The notes under the pieces: model-generated
The model's input: only the letters and a program-made list of their open reading frames with translations
Told to the model about the DNA's origin: nothing
Database searches by the model: none
Position numbers and translations under genes: made by a program
Assembly (NCBI GenBank): GCA_903904805.1
Contig: CAIVDX010000538.1
Span: forward strand, 1 to 9,573
Length of the DNA stretch: 9,573 nucleotides
Source: an uncultured Rhodospirillales bacterium
GTDB taxonomy: Bacteria > Pseudomonadota > Alphaproteobacteria > Acetobacterales > Acetobacteraceae
Reading direction: 5' to 3'
Shown: positions 7,244-9,573 of the stretch, in pieces
Layout: every line of letters begins with the position of its first letter
Numbering within the stretch: position 1 is the stretch's first letter

Positions 7244-7786
7244 TCAAGACCTCAGATCAGCGGCGAGGGACTCAAAATCCTGATACGCGAGAATCACCAT
7301 CCGCTCGTTGCGCGCGCGTGCCTCATCCGACGCGGCGATCTCGCTGATGGCATCAAGCCGCTTGATTGCTCCGGTCTGCAGCTTGGTCCCGTAATATTCG
7401 AGACCGTCCAGATCGATCGGACGACCAAGCAAAAGCTGATAGGTAGAAGACATGAATTTCTGATGGTCCATGCTCGACTCCAGCAGGCCACGTAACACGA
7501 GGCGTGTCGGACCGCTGAAACTGATGTCGAGTTCAACCGCGAACACGGCCCATGAAGGAACCGACGGCCGTCCGAAGGTCATAATGAAATTGCCGCTTGG
7601 AAGACGCTCGGCGCGGCGAAGATCGAACATGATCCGCGACACCCCCGGCTGGTCCAGTCGCCCGTCGCCGCCCATGACGCTCGCCTGCGGGCTGGCCAGA
7701 CCGGCCGACCTCACCGCATCGATCTCCGACATCAGCTTGAGAAGTGACCGGGTGGTCCGCGCTGTCAGGAGGTGAAACTCGGGCAT
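7244..7786 (-). CDS. DUF4214 domain protein of unknown function, first gene of the glycan operon
   Basis: This encodes 180 residues. The C-terminal part (about 108-157) matches the DUF4214 pattern: FMSSTYQLLLGRPIDLDGLEYY, then TGAIKRLDAISEIAASDEA; the usual signature is Y..LLGR.pD..Gl.yw followed by a helix and a Sp.f-like turn. This domain is common in bacterial proteins linked to exopolysaccharide and surface glycans and is often fused to glycosyltransferases. The N-terminal 105 residues are not recognised; they include an amphipathic helix-like start and a beta-rich stretch (about 66-100, with FGRPSVPSWAVFAVELDISF). No signal peptide or membrane span is seen. ATG 7786 is the only usual start after the in-frame stop TAG at 7819-7817. 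No good Shine-Dalgarno sequence precedes it, so translation may be weak. Its stop lies 3 bp before the glycosyltransferase start, indicating translational coupling. It could be a protein partner or acceptor module of that enzyme; this is inference. Confidence 0.78.
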   Translation of the reverse strand: MPEFHLLTARTTRSLLKLMSEIDAVRSAGLASPQASVMGGDGRLDQPGVSRIMFDLRRAERLPSGNFIMTFGRPSVPSWAVFAVELDISFSGPTRLVLRGLLESSMDHQKFMSSTYQLLLGRPIDLDGLEYYGTKLQTGAIKRLDAISEIAASDEARARNERMVILAYQDFESLAADLRS

Positions 7787-7826
7787 TACATGGGTCCAAT
7801 ATCTCGTACCGGAGGCCTACGGCCGA

Positions 7827-7842
7827 AATTGATCCGACAATT
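7827..7842. repeat. Short inverted repeat AATTG-N6-CAAT(T) near the DUF4214 gene start
   Basis: AATTG (7827-7831) and CAATT (7838-7842) are perfect 5-bp arms around ATCCGA. The centre lies about 50 bp upstream of the ATG at 7786, where an operator or activator site would act. Arms this short arise easily by chance in an AT-rich gap, so this is a weak call. Confidence 0.2.
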
Positions 7843-7886
7843 CACCCTCTTTAGTTTCTTAATCCAGCGACTTTTTTCATGCAAGA

Positions 7887-7903
7887 ATGCCGCACTGCAG
7901 CAT
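7887..7903. promoter_or_regulatory. 17-bp near-perfect palindrome, candidate operator
   Basis: ATGCCGCACTGCAGCAT reads as ATGC-n-GCA-n-TGC-n-GCAT: seven of eight symmetric base pairs match around a single central base, the only mismatch being positions 5 and 13. It lies about 100 bp upstream of the DUF4214 start and about 125 bp upstream of the TctC start. Size and symmetry suit a dimeric helix-turn-helix repressor. The regulator is not encoded in the window, so its identity is unknown. Confidence 0.4.
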
Positions 7904-8027
7904 AAATCCCACACCAGATCATACACACCCCCTGCCCCAAAATTGGCACAAACCCCATTTTCGGCCCAAACCCCTCTAGCCTTCCGCGCCCATCGGCGCT
8001 TCACTGCGCCAACTCACGGGGACCCTC

Positions 8028-9029
8028 ATGCGCCTGCGCCTGGCACGCCTGCTCTGCCTCCTCCTTGCCGCCACCGCCCTGCCCGCCATCCCGGCGCGCG
8101 CCGAGACCATCACCATCCTCATCGGCTACTCCGCCGGTGGCGGCTATGACAGCTATGGCCGCCTCCTCGCCCGCTATTTCGGCCGCCACATGCCCGGCAA
8201 CCCCACCGTGCTCGCCGAGAACATGGCAGGCGCCGGCAGCCTCAAGCTCGCCAACTATCTCTACGCCGTCGCCCCGCATGACGGCTCGGTGTTCGGCATC
8301 TTCACCCGCGGCATGGCGATGGAGCCCCTGCTCGGCAACAGCGCCGCCAAATTCGATTCCCGACGCTTCACCTGGATCGGCTCCATCACCCGCGAAACCA
8401 GCCTCTGCGTCGCCCGCGCCGACACCGGCATCACGCGCTGGGCCGACCTCAAAACACACCAGCTCGTCGTCAGCGGCGAAGGCTCCGGCTCCGACCCCGA
8501 CATCTTCGCCCGCATGCTGACAACCGAACTCGGCGCCAACATCAAGCTCGTCACCGGCTTCCCCGGCACCGGCGAGATGAACCTGGCGATGGAGCGCAAT
8601 GAGGTGCAGGGCCGCTGCGGCTGGTCCTGGAGCAGCCTGAAGGCGGAGCGCGCCGACTGGCTCGCCGATCACCGCCTGGTGCTGCTCGCCCAGATGGGCA
8701 CCGTGTCAGACCCCGAGCTGCCCACTGTGCCGCTGATCACCGAGCTCGCCGAGACCGACGCCCAGCGCCAGGTCCTCAGCCTCATCCTCAGCCGCCAGAC
8801 ACTCGGCCGCCCCTTCGCCGCCCCGCCCAGCCTGAGCCTGGAGCGCACCGCCACCCTGCGCGCCGCGTTCGACGCCACCATGGCCGACCCGGACTTCCTC
8901 GCCACCGCCAAATCGCTCGGCCTCGAGGTGAAGCCCGTCGGCGGCGCCGAACTGTCCGACCTGGTGGCAAAGCTCTACGACACCCCCGTCCCCGTGCTGG
9001 CCGAAGCCCGCACCGCCATCGGACGCTGA
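8028..9029 (+). CDS. Tripartite tricarboxylate transporter (TctC/Bug-type) periplasmic substrate-binding protein
   Basis: This encodes 333 residues, the normal size for the family. The signal peptide (residues 1-25) has Arg-rich n-region MRLRLAR, a Leu/Ala core and the ARA cleavage site. The mature protein has the first-strand motif IGYSAGGGYDSYGRLLARYF (32-51; family pattern GGG.D...R), then ENMAGAGSLKLANYL (64-78) and APHDGSVFG (82-90), equivalent to the family's ENrpGAGg and aPDGyt motifs. The second-lobe segment SGSDPDIFARML (153-164), LAMERNEVQGRCGWSW (186-201) and a late E/D-rich helix identify a divergent branch often encoded without its TctA/TctB membrane partners; none is visible here. 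The start follows GGGGA at close spacing. Only 12 bp separate it from the next gene, so they form an operon. Bug proteins usually bind carboxylated or aromatic acids; the ligand here is inferred from neighbours only. Confidence 0.87.
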   Translation: MRLRLARLLCLLLAATALPAIPARAETITILIGYSAGGGYDSYGRLLARYFGRHMPGNPTVLAENMAGAGSLKLANYLYAVAPHDGSVFGIFTRGMAMEPLLGNSAAKFDSRRFTWIGSITRETSLCVARADTGITRWADLKTHQLVVSGEGSGSDPDIFARMLTTELGANIKLVTGFPGTGEMNLAMERNEVQGRCGWSWSSLKAERADWLADHRLVLLAQMGTVSDPELPTVPLITELAETDAQRQVLSLILSRQTLGRPFAAPPSLSLERTATLRAAFDATMADPDFLATAKSLGLEVKPVGGAELSDLVAKLYDTPVPVLAEARTAIGR

Positions 9030-9041
9030 CCGGAGACCATC

Positions 9042-9573
9042 ATGGCCAAGAACATCCAGCTCACCCTCGCCTGCGGCGACTACGAGATCACCAAGGCGCT
9101 GAAGGAAGGCACGGTGACGCCCGACGGCATCGACCTCACCGTGCTGACCGACATGGATTCCACCACGCGGCACTGGCGCTTCCTGCGCAACCGCGACTTC
9201 GACATGGCGGAAACCTCAGCCTCCAGCTACATCGTCGCCAAGGATCAGGGCTTTCCCTTCCACGCCCTGCCGGTGTTCCTGCATCGCCGCTTCCGCCACG
9301 GCTTCGTCTACATCAACACCACCAAGGGCATCACCAAACCCTCCGATCTCATCGGCAAGAAGATCGGCCTGAAATCCTTCCTCGTCACCGCCGGCCACTG
9401 GCTGCGCGGCATCCTCGAACACGAATACGGCGTGCCGCACCGCTCCGTCGAATGGTTCACCGAGCTCGATGAGGATGTCGATTTCACCCTTCCCGAGGGC
9501 CTGCGCGCCACCCGCCTGCCGCACGACAAATCGGTGGAAAAGATGCTCGCCGAGGGCGAGCTCGACGCCGTCA
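9042..9573 (+). CDS. 4,5-dihydroxyphthalate decarboxylase-like / THI5-like binding-fold protein (3' truncated by window)
   Basis: ATG 9042 follows a good ribosome-binding site (GGAG, six bases away), 12 bp after the TctC stop. The frame stays open to the window end, giving 177 residues of a family that normally has about 320-340. The beginning LTLACGDYEITKAL (7-20), then TPDGIDL (26-32), DFDMAETSASSYI (52-64), ALPVFLHRRFRHGFVYIN (75-92), KPSDLIGKKIGL (99-110) and LRGILEHEYGVP (121-132) follow the layout of proteins annotated as 4,5-dihydroxyphthalate decarboxylase (Pht5 type) and of related NMT1/THI5-like binding proteins. There is no signal peptide, which favours a cytoplasmic enzyme or sensor over a secreted binding protein. 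If it is a decarboxylase, its product would be protocatechuate, a neighbouring substrate to that of the dioxygenase at 1721-3016. The fold family is firm; catalytic activity is not shown. Confidence 0.8.
   Translation, partial: MAKNIQLTLACGDYEITKALKEGTVTPDGIDLTVLTDMDSTTRHWRFLRNRDFDMAETSASSYIVAKDQGFPFHALPVFLHRRFRHGFVYINTTKGITKPSDLIGKKIGLKSFLVTAGHWLRGILEHEYGVPHRSVEWFTELDEDVDFTLPEGLRATRLPHDKSVEKMLAEGELDAV

Larger units (their letters stand above)
7787..8027. promoter_or_regulatory. Divergent promoter region between the glycan operon and the TctC operon
   Basis: This 241-bp gap lies between divergently transcribed genes and must contain start signals for both sides unless a long leader is used. 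The left half (about 7825-7910) is AT-richer and carries two inverted repeats listed separately. The right half (about 7920-8010) is a C-rich, low-complexity tract with a small stem (GGCGC 7995-7999, GCGCC 8006-8010) just before the TctC start. A weak minus-strand pair TTGCAT - 17 bases - TAAGAA lies next to the 17-bp palindrome. I find no convincing consensus promoter on the plus strand and no open reading frame that looks real. Confidence 0.5.

Noticed and set aside
3095..7786. A mobile element carrying the glycan cassette
   Set aside because: No transposase, integrase, terminal inverted repeats, tRNA attachment site or target duplication was found at its borders; only composition hints at transfer.
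7943..7956. A sigma54-like TTGGCAC element upstream of the TctC gene
   Set aside because: The required GC element about 10 bp after the GG is missing, so it does not make a -24/-12 promoter.
7995..8010. A small stem (GGCGC-N6-GCGCC) before the TctC start, as a riboswitch or attenuator
   Set aside because: A five-base-pair stem in GC-rich sequence is expected by chance and no further structure or known aptamer is visible.
8001..8672. A 223-codon minus-strand open frame opposite the TctC gene
   Set aside because: It is Gly/Ala/Glu-rich without a motif; the plus strand has a signal peptide and conserved family motifs.

Overview
The window looks like chromosomal DNA from a GC-rich alphaproteobacterium. 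Acetobacteraceae/Rhodospirillales is my best guess, from gene style and codon use only; there is no rRNA, tRNA or other taxonomic marker. All coding sequence found is protein-coding. I see no tRNA, rRNA, CRISPR array, transposase or phage gene.

Layout. (1) Positions 1-477 (+) hold the 3' end of a cyclopropane-fatty-acyl-phospholipid synthase gene. A 93-bp convergent gap follows, with two hairpin-forming segments. (2) Positions 571-3016 (-) hold a pair of genes transcribed together: a gallate dioxygenase-type ring-cleavage enzyme (fused LigB-LigA domains) followed 31 bp later by a periplasmic LivK-type substrate-binding protein. (3) Positions 3095-7786 (-) hold a surface-glycan cassette: a small DUF4214 protein, then 3 bp later a 1381-residue protein made of three successive GT-B glycosyltransferase modules, the third with an extra domain inserted. 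(4) Positions 7787-8027 are a 241-bp divergent regulatory region with a near-perfect 17-bp palindrome. (5) Positions 8028-9573 (+) hold a TctC/Bug-type periplasmic binding protein, followed by the 5' part of a gene related to 4,5-dihydroxyphthalate decarboxylase and THI5-like binding proteins.

Functional reading. The ring-cleavage dioxygenase with its LivK partner, and the TctC protein with the 4,5-dihydroxyphthalate decarboxylase-like protein, fit uptake and catabolism of aromatic acids (gallate, protocatechuate, phthalate type). The glycan cassette lies between these two halves, and rows sampled in its middle and 5' part have clearly lower GC than the flanks. It may therefore be an insertion, or simply an unrelated operon.

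The most unusual object is the three-module glycosyltransferase. It could add several sugars in sequence, or coordinate several transfer reactions, from one cytoplasmic polypeptide, and it is translationally linked to a DUF4214 protein of unknown role. The modular structure is read directly from the sequence; the function is inferred.
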